DNA from: Ophiostoma sp. CBS 140.51
Taxonomy: Eukaryota > Ascomycota > Sordariomycetes > Ophiostomatales > Ophiostomataceae
Reading direction: 5' to 3'
Length of the DNA: 60,737 nt
Assembly: GCA_029298735.1 (NCBI GenBank)
Contig: JANSLP010000191.1
Coordinates: 1 to 60,737 of the forward strand
Under the pieces are notes generated by a model, which saw nothing but the letters and a program-made list of their open reading frames with translations, did no database searches and was not told the origin of the DNA. The position numbers were made by a program, and so were the translations under genes. Shown piece after piece: positions 11,614 through 19,966 of the stretch. Each line of letters starts with the position of its first letter. Positions within the stretch are counted from its first letter, which is position 1.

Positions 11614-12678
11614 TGTTGTGGCCAAAAAGTGTTGTGATGAAGTATGTACATATCGAATAGACCAAAATTTCAAGTTCAAGTTCAGATTCATATTCGCGTA
11701 CAGTTAGTTTGCTGTTGAAAATACCCCTGAATGCACAATGCTGTAAAATGGAAGGAGCAGTCCAGCATTGCTACAACAGACAGAAGCAGCTACCAAATGG
11801 CGGTTTCGAAAACAACCTCACAGCGAGCCCAACTCAAAGCTGTGATGTCTCGGTGAACATTAAATCGACAAGAATTAGGCTTGTTCTAGAGCGGCCCGGT
11901 CTCGCTGGCGTATTTTTGTTAACCGTTTCTTTTTCCAGCAATGCAAACTGTTGGGCGCAACGGCTACAAAGCCGGTCGCACTAGCTGCTCCATAGATGGC
12001 GAAATGGAGGAAAGAGCTACGAACTGAGCAAGCTGAGTTTCAGGTGGGTAGCCTTGGAAGGAGCTCAACAGGTGTAGATATTTTGTGCTCTGGGGGAAAG
12101 AATGAGAAGCAGCGAAAGAGGAAGCTGCATGTTGTGAGCTGTCGTGTTTCATGTTCTTCGCTCCTGCCTGCCCATTGGCTTGATTGCTTGCACGTTGTCG
12201 GTGTGAGCCTGCCGTCTGAGAGCATCACAAAGAACAGAGTGAAGAACAGGGAGAAGCTTGCCCCGCTCTCGCCCCCAACACTTGCCTGCGTCTCGTAACA
12301 CCCCTCACTAAATGTCACTACAAGCTCAAAATAGTGTCTAGTAATACACGAATACACGGGACGCCCGCACTTCCTGCGATTCTGCAGCGCATTGAGCCCC
12401 TTCTGCTTGTGGACGACCTCGTACTCTCAGACTCTCTCTCTGACCAGCCCCGCATTGTCTCGAAACCGATCAAACCTATCCAAACCATTGAGCTTTGTCG
12501 ACACCTTTCTTCTTCTTCTCACATCTTGTTCATCTTCTTTTCTCTTCAATCTTCATTACATCCCCGCATTCTACTCTCTCTCTCTCTCTCCACTACCCCT
12601 CCATTTACCATCTCCACCGCATCGCGGCTCTCCACTTCGAATAACCTCATATTCAACTTCTCTTCCACCTTCGTCAAG
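11614..12678. other. Intergenic region and 5' leader of the mutarotase
   Basis: The 3' region of GH3 runs into the promoter of the downstream plus-strand gene. From about 12.4 kb the plus strand is strongly pyrimidine-rich. An inverted CCAAT box (ATTGG) lies near 12.17 kb. The mutarotase reading frame stays open upstream to 12334, but that translation is Ser/Leu/Pro low complexity and is treated as leader. Confidence 0.55.
12574..12591 (+). repeat. (CT)n microsatellite in the mutarotase leader
   Basis: An uninterrupted CT run about 90 bp before the ATG, within a longer pyrimidine tract. CT-rich blocks near the transcription start are typical of this genome's promoters. Confidence 0.8.
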
Positions 12679-13671
12679 ATGGACCGCCGCAACAAACCCA
12701 GCGCCCTCGCCGCTACCCCGGCCCTGCCGCCTCAGGCCCGCGTCGACCTCGTCGGCGACCGCGTCACCGCCGTCCTGCCCTCGGGCGAGTCTGTCGACAT
12801 CTTGCTGACAGGCGCCACTGTTCTGTCGTGGAAGGGTGCAGTCAACGGCGGCGAGCCAGCTGAGCGGCTGTGGCTCAGCGAGGGTGCTGTTCTGGATGGC
12901 AGTAAGGCCGTGCGTGGTGGTATCCCCGTGGTGTTCCCCGTGTTTGGACAGTCGCCGGCCGACAAGGCGACGAGCAAGTTGCCGCAGCACGGTCTGGCGC
13001 GGACGTCGCGGTGGGAGTTTCTGGGCAAGTCGACGTCAGAGTCGGAGGCGACGGCCGGTGCTGGTTCATCTTCTGCCGCGGCATCGTCCAACGGCGTCCA
13101 GCTCGACTTTGGCTTGTCAGCGGCCTCGGCGGACCCCGCTCTCAAGGCTCTCTGGCCCTACGATTTCGCCCTCCTGTACCGCGTCACTCTCGAACCTGGC
13201 AGCCTGGCCACTAGCGTTGTGGTGACCAACGAGGGCGACAAGGCCTTTGACTTCCAGGTGCTGCTGCACACGTACTTGCGCGTGGACGACATTACCAAGG
13301 TGGGCGTTGACGGTCTGGCAGGCGCGCCGTACTCGGACAAGGTGGAGGGTTTCAAGCAGAAGGTGCAGGCGGCGACGGGTCTTGTGGACATTACGAGCGA
13401 GACGGACCGAGTGTATGTCCCCGCACAGGGTGCTGCCCAGCCGTTGACGGTGCTCGAGGGCGGCGCTCCGCGGTACGGCGTGAAGCGGGACAACCTGTCT
13501 GACGTTGTGGTGTGGAACCCGTGGGCGGACAAGACGAAGAGCATTGGCGACTTTGCGCCCAAGGATGGGTACAAGAACATGCTGTGCGTGGAGCCCGGTT
13601 CGGTGTCGAGCTGGACGACGCTGGAGCCCGGTGAGGCGTATGAGGGTGCGCAGGCGATTACTCTGTTGTGA
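12679..13671 (+). CDS. Hexose-6-phosphate mutarotase (glucose-6-phosphate 1-epimerase)
   Basis: Intronless, 330 aa, starting at MDRRNKPS. It interconverts alpha and beta anomers of hexose 6-phosphates in the cytosol. The sequence follows the aldose 1-epimerase-like family of yeast YMR099C: GATVLSWK, a KAVRGGIPVVFPVFGQ segment, LPQHGLAR (His about 104), LLHTYLRVDD with the probable catalytic His 197, and NMLCVEPGSV with the probable catalytic Glu 305. The 108-residue His-to-Glu spacing fits the yeast enzyme. A short Ser/Ala-rich insert (GAGSSSAAASSNG) lies before the second third. It comes just after the GH3 gene on the same strand, so it may act on the glucose 6-phosphate that follows glucoside hydrolysis, though it is also a housekeeping enzyme. 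Confidence 0.92.
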   Translation: MDRRNKPSALAATPALPPQARVDLVGDRVTAVLPSGESVDILLTGATVLSWKGAVNGGEPAERLWLSEGAVLDGSKAVRGGIPVVFPVFGQSPADKATSKLPQHGLARTSRWEFLGKSTSESEATAGAGSSSAAASSNGVQLDFGLSAASADPALKALWPYDFALLYRVTLEPGSLATSVVVTNEGDKAFDFQVLLHTYLRVDDITKVGVDGLAGAPYSDKVEGFKQKVQAATGLVDITSETDRVYVPAQGAAQPLTVLEGGAPRYGVKRDNLSDVVVWNPWADKTKSIGDFAPKDGYKNMLCVEPGSVSSWTTLEPGEAYEGAQAITLL

Positions 13672-13960
13672 CGGGGTGTGGATGGGGCTGTCGACGGAAA
13701 ACACCGTGGCATCCCCAGTCAGCTTTAAGTGGTGAATGGCGAATGTACTGAAATATGATAAAATATGTTGTTTTTATGTCTATGAATTGGAATGGAATGG
13801 AATGAAATGGGAATGAACACACAAAACATAAAAACGTCAACGTGAGGAACATGGAACGCAAATGACTATGGAATATCATGACAAATTAAAACTTTTAAAC
13901 GCCAGAAAACACACCACAAAGCTCGTCGCTTGTTTTTTTTCATGCCCTCCTAATGACAGT

Positions 13961-15403
13961 TCACTTCTTTTCCGCCGAACCGTGACGGACTGTCCGGTGG
14001 TGATCCGCAATGAGGAAGGCCATCTCCAGCGCCTGCTTCTCGTTGAGTCTCGGGTCGCAGAAGCTCGTGTAGTTGGTCGACAAGTCGTCCTCATCCAGGT
14101 TCTCGGATCCACCCAGACACTCTGTCACCGCATCGCCTGTCAGCTCTAGGTGAACACCACCCAGGTAGCTGCCCTCTTCCGTGTGGACCTGCAGCGTCGC
14201 TTGCAGTTCGGCCAGAATGTCGGCAAAGTGGCGGGTCTTGATGCCGCCCTTGGGGGTGGTCTGGGTGTTGCCGTGCATGGGGTCGCACTGCCAGACGACA
14301 CAACGGCGGTACTCGCTGCCCTCGACAGCGCGGATGTGGGCGGGCAGCAGCTCGCGAACCTTGGATGCGCCATAGCGGGTGATGAGTGTGACCTTGCCTG
14401 GTTCGCACTGGGGGTTGAGTGCCCGCAAAATTGTGAGAAGATCTTCCGGTGGCGTGGTCGGGCCGACCTTAACGCCCACCGGGTTGGCCAGGCCGCGGAA
14501 GAACTCGACGTGGGCATGGTCGACCTGGCGGGTACGGTCACCGATCCAGAGGAAGTGGGCCGAGGTATCAAAGTAGGCCGGTGCGGGCGTCTCGGTGGCA
14601 GGATTGCCATTCGAGTCACGGCTGAGTCTTCCAAGACTGGCCGGCAGCAGCCGCGTCATGGGCTCCTCGTACTCGAGCACCAGCGCCTCGTGGCTCGTGA
14701 ACAAGTCGACCGTGTCCAGCTTGTCGTTCTTGTCGGCGCCAATCGTGTGCATGAAGCGCAGCATGTCCGTCAGGAACGTCACGGCCTCGGAGTACTTGGC
14801 CTTGAGCGCCGGGTCGCGCACGTGGCCCAGACCCCAGTCGAGCGGACGGTGTAGATCAGCAATGCCCGAGGCAATGGCCGAGCGCACGTAGTTGAGCGTG
14901 GCAGCAGAGTGGTGGTAGGCACGGACCAGGCGCTGAGGGTCGAGTTCACGCTGGTCGAGCTCGTAGCCATTCAGAATGTCGCCACGGAACGAGGGGACTA
15001 CGCGGCCGTCCGGCAGCGTCTCGTTGGGGCTGGAGCGGGGCTTGGCGTACTGCCCGGCCATGCGGCCGATGCGGACCACGGGCTTGTCGGCGCCCCAGAT
15101 CAGAACCAAACTCATTTGAAGGAGGAGCTTAATTTTGGACTCGATGGCATTGGGCTCGCAGTAGTCGAACAACTCGGCACAGTCGCCGCCCTGCAACAGG
15201 AAAGCATCACCGCGCGCCACGGCGGCCAGGTGCTGCTTGAGACGCAGAATCTCGCCCGGGTGGACAATGGGCGGTAGACGTTGCAGCTCACGCGTGGCAC
15301 GGGCAACGGCCTCCGGATCTTCGTAGGCTGGGCTCTGCTTGATGGGTTTTGAGCGCCACGAGTTGGGCGTCCAGCCCTCTGGTGCGACAGTAGGAGCAGA
15401 CAT
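13961..15403 (-). CDS. Class II 3-deoxy-D-arabino-heptulosonate 7-phosphate (DAHP) synthase
   Basis: Intronless, 480 aa, starting at MSAPTVAPEGW. It condenses phosphoenolpyruvate and erythrose 4-phosphate in the first step of the shikimate pathway to aromatic amino acids. Class II signatures are clear: GWTPNSWRSKPIKQ at the N-terminus, FLLQGGDCAELFDYC, VVRIGRMAGQYAKPRS, FRGDILNG, HFLWIGDRTRQVDHAHVEFFRGLANPVGVKVGP (within the C-terminal half), VVWQCDPMHGNT, and the HLELTGDAVTECLGG tail. Length matches fungal and plant class II enzymes. An upstream in-frame ATG would add 17 hydrophobic residues but lies in the leader. A perfect CPC1/Gcn4-type site 395 bp upstream suggests cross-pathway control. 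Confidence 0.95.
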   Translation of the reverse strand: MSAPTVAPEGWTPNSWRSKPIKQSPAYEDPEAVARATRELQRLPPIVHPGEILRLKQHLAAVARGDAFLLQGGDCAELFDYCEPNAIESKIKLLLQMSLVLIWGADKPVVRIGRMAGQYAKPRSSPNETLPDGRVVPSFRGDILNGYELDQRELDPQRLVRAYHHSAATLNYVRSAIASGIADLHRPLDWGLGHVRDPALKAKYSEAVTFLTDMLRFMHTIGADKNDKLDTVDLFTSHEALVLEYEEPMTRLLPASLGRLSRDSNGNPATETPAPAYFDTSAHFLWIGDRTRQVDHAHVEFFRGLANPVGVKVGPTTPPEDLLTILRALNPQCEPGKVTLITRYGASKVRELLPAHIRAVEGSEYRRCVVWQCDPMHGNTQTTPKGGIKTRHFADILAELQATLQVHTEEGSYLGGVHLELTGDAVTECLGGSENLDEDDLSTNYTSFCDPRLNEKQALEMAFLIADHHRTVRHGSAEKK

Positions 15404-15797
15404 TGTGGGAGGATGAGAGTAAAGGGAAATGTATGAGGAAATTAGGGGCATCAAGAAAGAGGAACAGGTGAAGAAATATTAGTTGTGGAAGTCAGGATGA
15501 GAATGAAAATGAGGAATCGTCGAGATTCGAGAAAGACAAGGAAACGCTCAAATGACACGTGGGAGCGGCTGGTTGCTAGAGTCGGCAATCCTTAGAACAA
15601 AGCCCGTCTTATGCACCAGTCTGTGAAACGCTAAAGCGAATGAAAAGTCACAAGACGATCTTTGTTGAAGTAAGAAAAAAGTGAAGAGAAGAAGGGAGCA
15701 GAAAAATGGAGGAGAAGAGAAGAGGAAAGGTGAAAAGGGAGCGCCTCTTTGAATTGTGAGGCAAAAAACTCAGTTGAAGGTCGTACCTTCCCTCTTA

Positions 15798-15804
15798 TGA
15801 GTCA
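15798..15804. promoter_or_regulatory. CPC1/Gcn4-type site TGAGTCA
   Basis: Exact match to the TGA(C/G)TCA consensus of the fungal general amino-acid control activator, 395 bp before the DAHP synthase ATG. Placement before an aromatic amino-acid gene supports function; binding is not shown. Confidence 0.55.
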
Positions 15805-16138
15805 AAATTCTTAAAGGAGAGCGAGTCTTATAAAACGTCGGACTATCGGCACAGAACAGTGGGGCGACGCCAGCAAGAACAGGAAGGTCAAGAGAGGTGA
15901 GTAGAAGCAGTAAATAGTAAGAAAACTGAGCGCGATGTCGGCTTTTTACTTCTTTTTTTCTCCTTATTTCTTTAAAATACACTTTCTGCTATAATGTTAC
16001 ACAATTGTCAGTTTTTTCACCGAGCTTGGGCAAGTACGTCTTGTCGTCTGCTCACCTTGAATATCTTGATGGTACTGTGCAAATAGGCTCTTGCCCATTC
16101 TGGGTAGCATCGGCGTACAGCCTTGTGGGTAGAAACAG

Positions 16139-16143
16139 CCAAT
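16139..16143 (+). promoter_or_regulatory. CCAAT box before the HYPK-like gene
   Basis: CCAATCAG lies 178 bp upstream of the ATG at 16321, a usual distance for a HAP/CBC-bound promoter element. Confidence 0.4.
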
Positions 16144-16320
16144 CAGAAGCTCGAGCTCGCCACTCGCCACCCCACAATTTGTCGCAGCAGGAGCACCAAG
16201 CATCACCAATTCTCAACGCCCAATACGTAACCTCCACCACCGACACCGACCTCACCACCAACCACACCTCCGACCTCCGACTCAACCACGTCCTCCCTCT
16301 ACACACACCCCACACACACA

Positions 16321-16761
16321 ATGGCCGAAGACCGCCAACCATCCAACGTCCACGAGGGCGCCACCACCGCTGCTGCTGATGTCGACCTTGTCGAAGACGA
16401 CGTCGCCGCCAAGGCCAAGTCGGCCGAGGACCGGAAAGCGGCTGTTGCGCTGGCGTCGCTCGACTCGGTGGGCGGCGGCAACGATGCGGGAAAGCACGTG
16501 GACCAGGAGGCGATGAACAAGGCAATGAAGAACCTGAAGCTAGGCGCGAGCGGTACGGCGGCCAAGAAGGTCAAGGTGGATGCGGCTGATGTTGCTCTTC
16601 TGGTGAGTGCCCTTTACGTCCACCCGCTCAAATACTTTGAATGCTAACACGGCGGACAGGTCGACCAACTCGAGATGACCAAGGTCAAGGCGACGGACCT
16701 GCTGAAGCAGCACGAGGGCGATGCAGTCACGGCGCTGCGTGCATATGTTTCTGTGGCATAG
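16321..16761 (+). CDS. HYPK-like UBA-domain protein (regulatory partner of the NatA acetyltransferase)
   Basis: Two exons, 16321-16602 and 16660-16761 (57-bp intron, GTGAGT donor, CTAAC branch), give 127 aa. The N-terminal half is acidic and Ala-rich. The middle (EDRKAAVALASLDSVGG) resembles the HYPK helix that contacts the NatA active site. The C-terminal ~45 residues, split by the intron (VDAADVALL, then VDQLEMTKVKATDLLKQHEGDAVTALRAYVSVA), are a NAC/HYPK-type UBA fold. Family members bind Naa10/Naa15 at the ribosome and tune N-terminal acetylation. The small size and terminal UBA fit well; the stand-alone protein should not be confused with the NAC alpha subunit, which also has a NAC domain. 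Confidence 0.85.
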
Positions 16762-16902
16762 ACGGTGGACGACTTCAAAAGGAAAACGATACAACGCAAT
16801 GGAAGAATGAATAAAATGCTAGGTATTTCTACAAACAAAAAGGCTAAAAACATGTGAAAATATACAATATTATCGCTACGCTCAAGCACAAGTGCACAAC
16901 AA

Positions 16903-19137
16903 CTATCTGCCTCCCATGATGTACCATGCCTCAACACATTTGGGCTCCCACAGGTCGGTGTCGTCGCCCATCATGGCTGGACTGCGTGGGAAGCCGAACC
17001 CAGGCGGGCTTCGTCGACCGCCGCCACCGTGAGAGCCATTGTTGGGTGGCCTGTGGCCGGGGCCACCAGGACGCCCTCCCGGACCTCCTCCTTCCCCTCC
17101 ACCAGGGTGACCGCCAGGACCACCACCACGTCCCCATTGACTGCTCATCAGCGGCCACATGGGGATAAAACAGCGCTCGTTCCATCCACACACTCTATCA
17201 CAGCCAATCCACTCATTCTCCCAGCCGAGCCATGCAATCAACTCTGTTAGTTGGTCAAGCCAATAGCCAGTAGACATGGCGAGACTGTCCTCATCTCGCT
17301 CTTCTTGCTTCGCCAGGTACTTCTCTGCCCACGCCCGCTCGACATCAAAGCCGATACCCAGTAGCTCGGCACACAGCGTACCATAAGTCTCCTCAATGGC
17401 CCAGCGGAGATCGTCTTCTTCAGGTGGCAACTGGCCACGCTCATCCCCAGCAGCAAACAGTCTCGTATATCGATAGCGGCACAATGACAATGTGCGGTTA
17501 AATAGTACCGTGCCGGGCTGCCATGCCGAAGTGTCCGCCTTGTTCGTCGGGTACTCAAGGTAGCCCACCATGAACATGTGGTTCTGGGAACGTAGACGGT
17601 GTAGCCAGGAGCGTGTTTCAGTCGTATTCTTCTGGTTGGTGTCAGACGGCCCATCCAACAGGATGGCCTCGACAGTCTTTAGGTGCCTTGCCATGCGTTG
17701 AACTATCTCCGACAGAATGAGCGTCCACGATGCACCCGAGCAGGCGGAACTGCTGACATCACCACCTTGCGGATGGATTGAAAGTGTCCGAGCCAGTGCT
17801 TCCTCTGAGCTGCGGCGCATCAGCAATGCATCTTCGACACTGGCATTGCCCAAGTGGTGGAACCGGCGACGGCGGCCCAGCTGACGAAGAGCAATCGTGC
17901 GGTTGGCATCAAAAGAGCATGGTGACGACCAGTAACCTTCTGCTGTCAAGTTCAGACGCTTCTGCTCATCCTCTGCACGAGACTGTGCGAGAGTACCACC
18001 CTCAAAGCGCGGCGCATAGTAGCTCAGGATGCCACAGTTGTCGACCTGGACACGCGTCTCACCCGCACCAGGTCCAGACCGTGAAGCGCCGTAGTGCCAT
18101 GTTGCGCTCTCGAACCAGCCCCAACCTTGAGATGTCAAGAACGGTTCTTCGCCCTTTTCGGCCGAGTCGTCGTCACCTGGGAAGCCGGGACCGTAACGTC
18201 CTCCACCGCCACCGCGCCAGTTGGGCGGAGCTGGTGGGTTAGTCGGCTCAATGGCACGGTCGCTGCGGGTGGGTACAGGCGGGAGCGTGTAGTACGACTG
18301 TTCGGCGGCCTTAGCCTCATCATCAGTGTCCTCCTCCTCCTCCTCCTCCACCACCACCGGATCCAACGGCGCCGTTGCGTTCAGCCGGCTCAGGAGACGC
18401 AGACTGTCACTCATAAAGTCACACCAAATCAACTCGAACCCAGCATTCATCCGCACGATACCTTCGTAACCCCAGCCGCGGCCACGCAGCCCCTGCCGCT
18501 CCAGCCAGTAACACATCCCTCGGGCGCGGTCGTACTCGTCTGTGAGTCCCCCAAACCCCTTTCGGTCGTCATGAGACGGACCCGTCACGTTCCCGTACAG
18601 CAGTAGCATTTGGGAGTCGAGCTGCCCGAGGCCCATGAGGGCGGCAGACTCGCCGTCGACGTACAAGACACGGACAGGACGGGTGGTCTGGTAGGTCAAG
18701 AGCCAGGAGCGGCGGGTGGAGCCCATGATACCATAGGCCATTTCCAGGTCAAAAGCCAGCCACTCGGGGGAAGGGGGTGACAGCGTGTCGGGGTCGGGAT
18801 TGGCCTCTTCGGCGCGCAGTCCGTGGTACATCAACGTGTAGGCCGGTATGGTGGCGGCAACCATAGCGTGGCCATTGGGAAAGACGGTGTTGGCCCATTG
18901 CTGCAACAAGCCATAGGCTGAAGCGAAAAGGTGTGGTGCAGACGAGGAAAAGTTGAGGGGTGGTGTGTAGCGCTGTGGTGATGATATGTCTACATGTGGT
19001 ATTGTGTCGCCGATTGGGAGCTGCTCGTCATTACTTGGGATACGCACAGCAGCATTGGCGGTGTTGGAGAGGCTGGCAAACGTAATGGCAAGTGAGGTTA
19101 ACAGCCGCGCGGCCTTGCGTAGTCGTACGGCGACCAT
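16903..19137 (-). CDS. Unrecognised large secreted protein with Gly-rich C-terminal region
   Basis: Intronless, 744 aa. The first ~30 residues (basic MVAVRLRKAAR, then LLTSLAITFASLSNTANA) look like a cleavable signal peptide. The body is rich in Trp, Tyr and Gly, with motifs such as WLLTYQTTRPVRVLYVDG, GMCYWLERQGLRGRGWGYEGIVRMNAGFELIWCDF (in pieces) and several Cys, which suggests a folded, disulfide-bonded ectodomain. Possible N-glycosylation sites include NFS, NVT, NAT, NLT and NRT. An acidic low-complexity patch (VVEEEEEEDTDDEA) lies near residue 270. About 60 residues before the end there is a GGPGG-type Gly/Pro repeat. No membrane segment or GPI tail is seen. No known family could be named. 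The coherent codon use and 2.2-kb uninterrupted frame leave little doubt that it is a real gene. Confidence 0.85.
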   Translation of the reverse strand: MVAVRLRKAARLLTSLAITFASLSNTANAAVRIPSNDEQLPIGDTIPHVDISSPQRYTPPLNFSSSAPHLFASAYGLLQQWANTVFPNGHAMVAATIPAYTLMYHGLRAEEANPDPDTLSPPSPEWLAFDLEMAYGIMGSTRRSWLLTYQTTRPVRVLYVDGESAALMGLGQLDSQMLLLYGNVTGPSHDDRKGFGGLTDEYDRARGMCYWLERQGLRGRGWGYEGIVRMNAGFELIWCDFMSDSLRLLSRLNATAPLDPVVVEEEEEEDTDDEAKAAEQSYYTLPPVPTRSDRAIEPTNPPAPPNWRGGGGGRYGPGFPGDDDSAEKGEEPFLTSQGWGWFESATWHYGASRSGPGAGETRVQVDNCGILSYYAPRFEGGTLAQSRAEDEQKRLNLTAEGYWSSPCSFDANRTIALRQLGRRRRFHHLGNASVEDALLMRRSSEEALARTLSIHPQGGDVSSSACSGASWTLILSEIVQRMARHLKTVEAILLDGPSDTNQKNTTETRSWLHRLRSQNHMFMVGYLEYPTNKADTSAWQPGTVLFNRTLSLCRYRYTRLFAAGDERGQLPPEEDDLRWAIEETYGTLCAELLGIGFDVERAWAEKYLAKQEERDEDSLAMSTGYWLDQLTELIAWLGWENEWIGCDRVCGWNERCFIPMWPLMSSQWGRGGGPGGHPGGGEGGGPGGRPGGPGHRPPNNGSHGGGGRRSPPGFGFPRSPAMMGDDTDLWEPKCVEAWYIMGGR

Positions 19138-19966
19138 TGTCGCAAGAGAGGCCGTTATCGACCAGTCTGAACAGGTGTCGGCAGTTCGAGAAGATCGTTA
19201 ATCGGGATAACAGTTGGGATGCCGGTTAATTAAAAGAACGAGAAACAGGTCCGAGCAGCTGTCTACCGTCGGTCAGCAACCATTCTGCGAATGGTGGGTT
19301 GAAGTCGTGAAAATAAATGGTCGTTCGACAATTCGATGTCTTGAGTTGATAAAGTCAAAGTTTGAAAGATTAAGCATGGAATTAAAAGAATCTACCTTCA
19401 GCCCATTCGGGAAAGCATACGCAATCGATCTCTTATCACAACGTTCTGGACCGTCGACAGGAACCGCCTGTCAAAACGCTGGCAGCACTGATCCCGGCGC
19501 CCAAGCAAGGACGTGAAATCTGAGACAGGGCGGCACTTTACCATGTTGGGCCTGTGCATGACGACGACTTTCTTGGTGGAGACCCACTTCCTGTCGGCTC
19601 CTTCCGTCCAACCAGGGCAATCGGGTGTCAACATCAACCAACACGACAGGGACAATAAAGCAACATCAACACAAAACAAGAAAACAATCAAAATTGGTAG
19701 TTAAAAAGATGTACTGGGTCAATAGTCAATCCACTGTATGCGGAGACTGTAAAAAATAACGAAGAAAATGCAAAAAGCAGCAAACCCAATGTGAACCAAA
19801 CAGAAAATAAGAGAAAACAAATCGCCGCTGTTGTCTCCTAACCAAAAAACGCCAATAATATTCCGTGATATCTCGACGGAAACCGATGCAATATTGTATG
19901 CATAACCCAAAACAAAACAATCAAAAAATCAAAAATACAAAATTCTTCCACCTCCTCAGCTTCCCC
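19138..19966. other. Intergenic region upstream of the secreted protein gene
   Basis: It lies between two minus-strand genes, so it holds the promoter of the secreted protein and the 3' region of the BRCT gene. The half near the BRCT stop is AT-rich. No further gene is seen. Confidence 0.55.

Larger units (their letters stand above)
15404..16320. promoter_or_regulatory. Divergent promoter between DAHP synthase and the HYPK-like gene
   Basis: A 0.92-kb region between divergent ATGs. The plus strand is purine-rich near DAHP synthase and C-rich near the plus-strand gene, in line with pyrimidine-rich leaders on both sides. It holds a TGAGTCA site and a CCAAT box, listed separately. Confidence 0.6.

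Noticed and set aside
12334..12678. N-terminal 115-residue extension of the mutarotase
   Set aside because: Encoded by CT-rich leader including a (CT)n run. Family members start close to MDRRNKPS.
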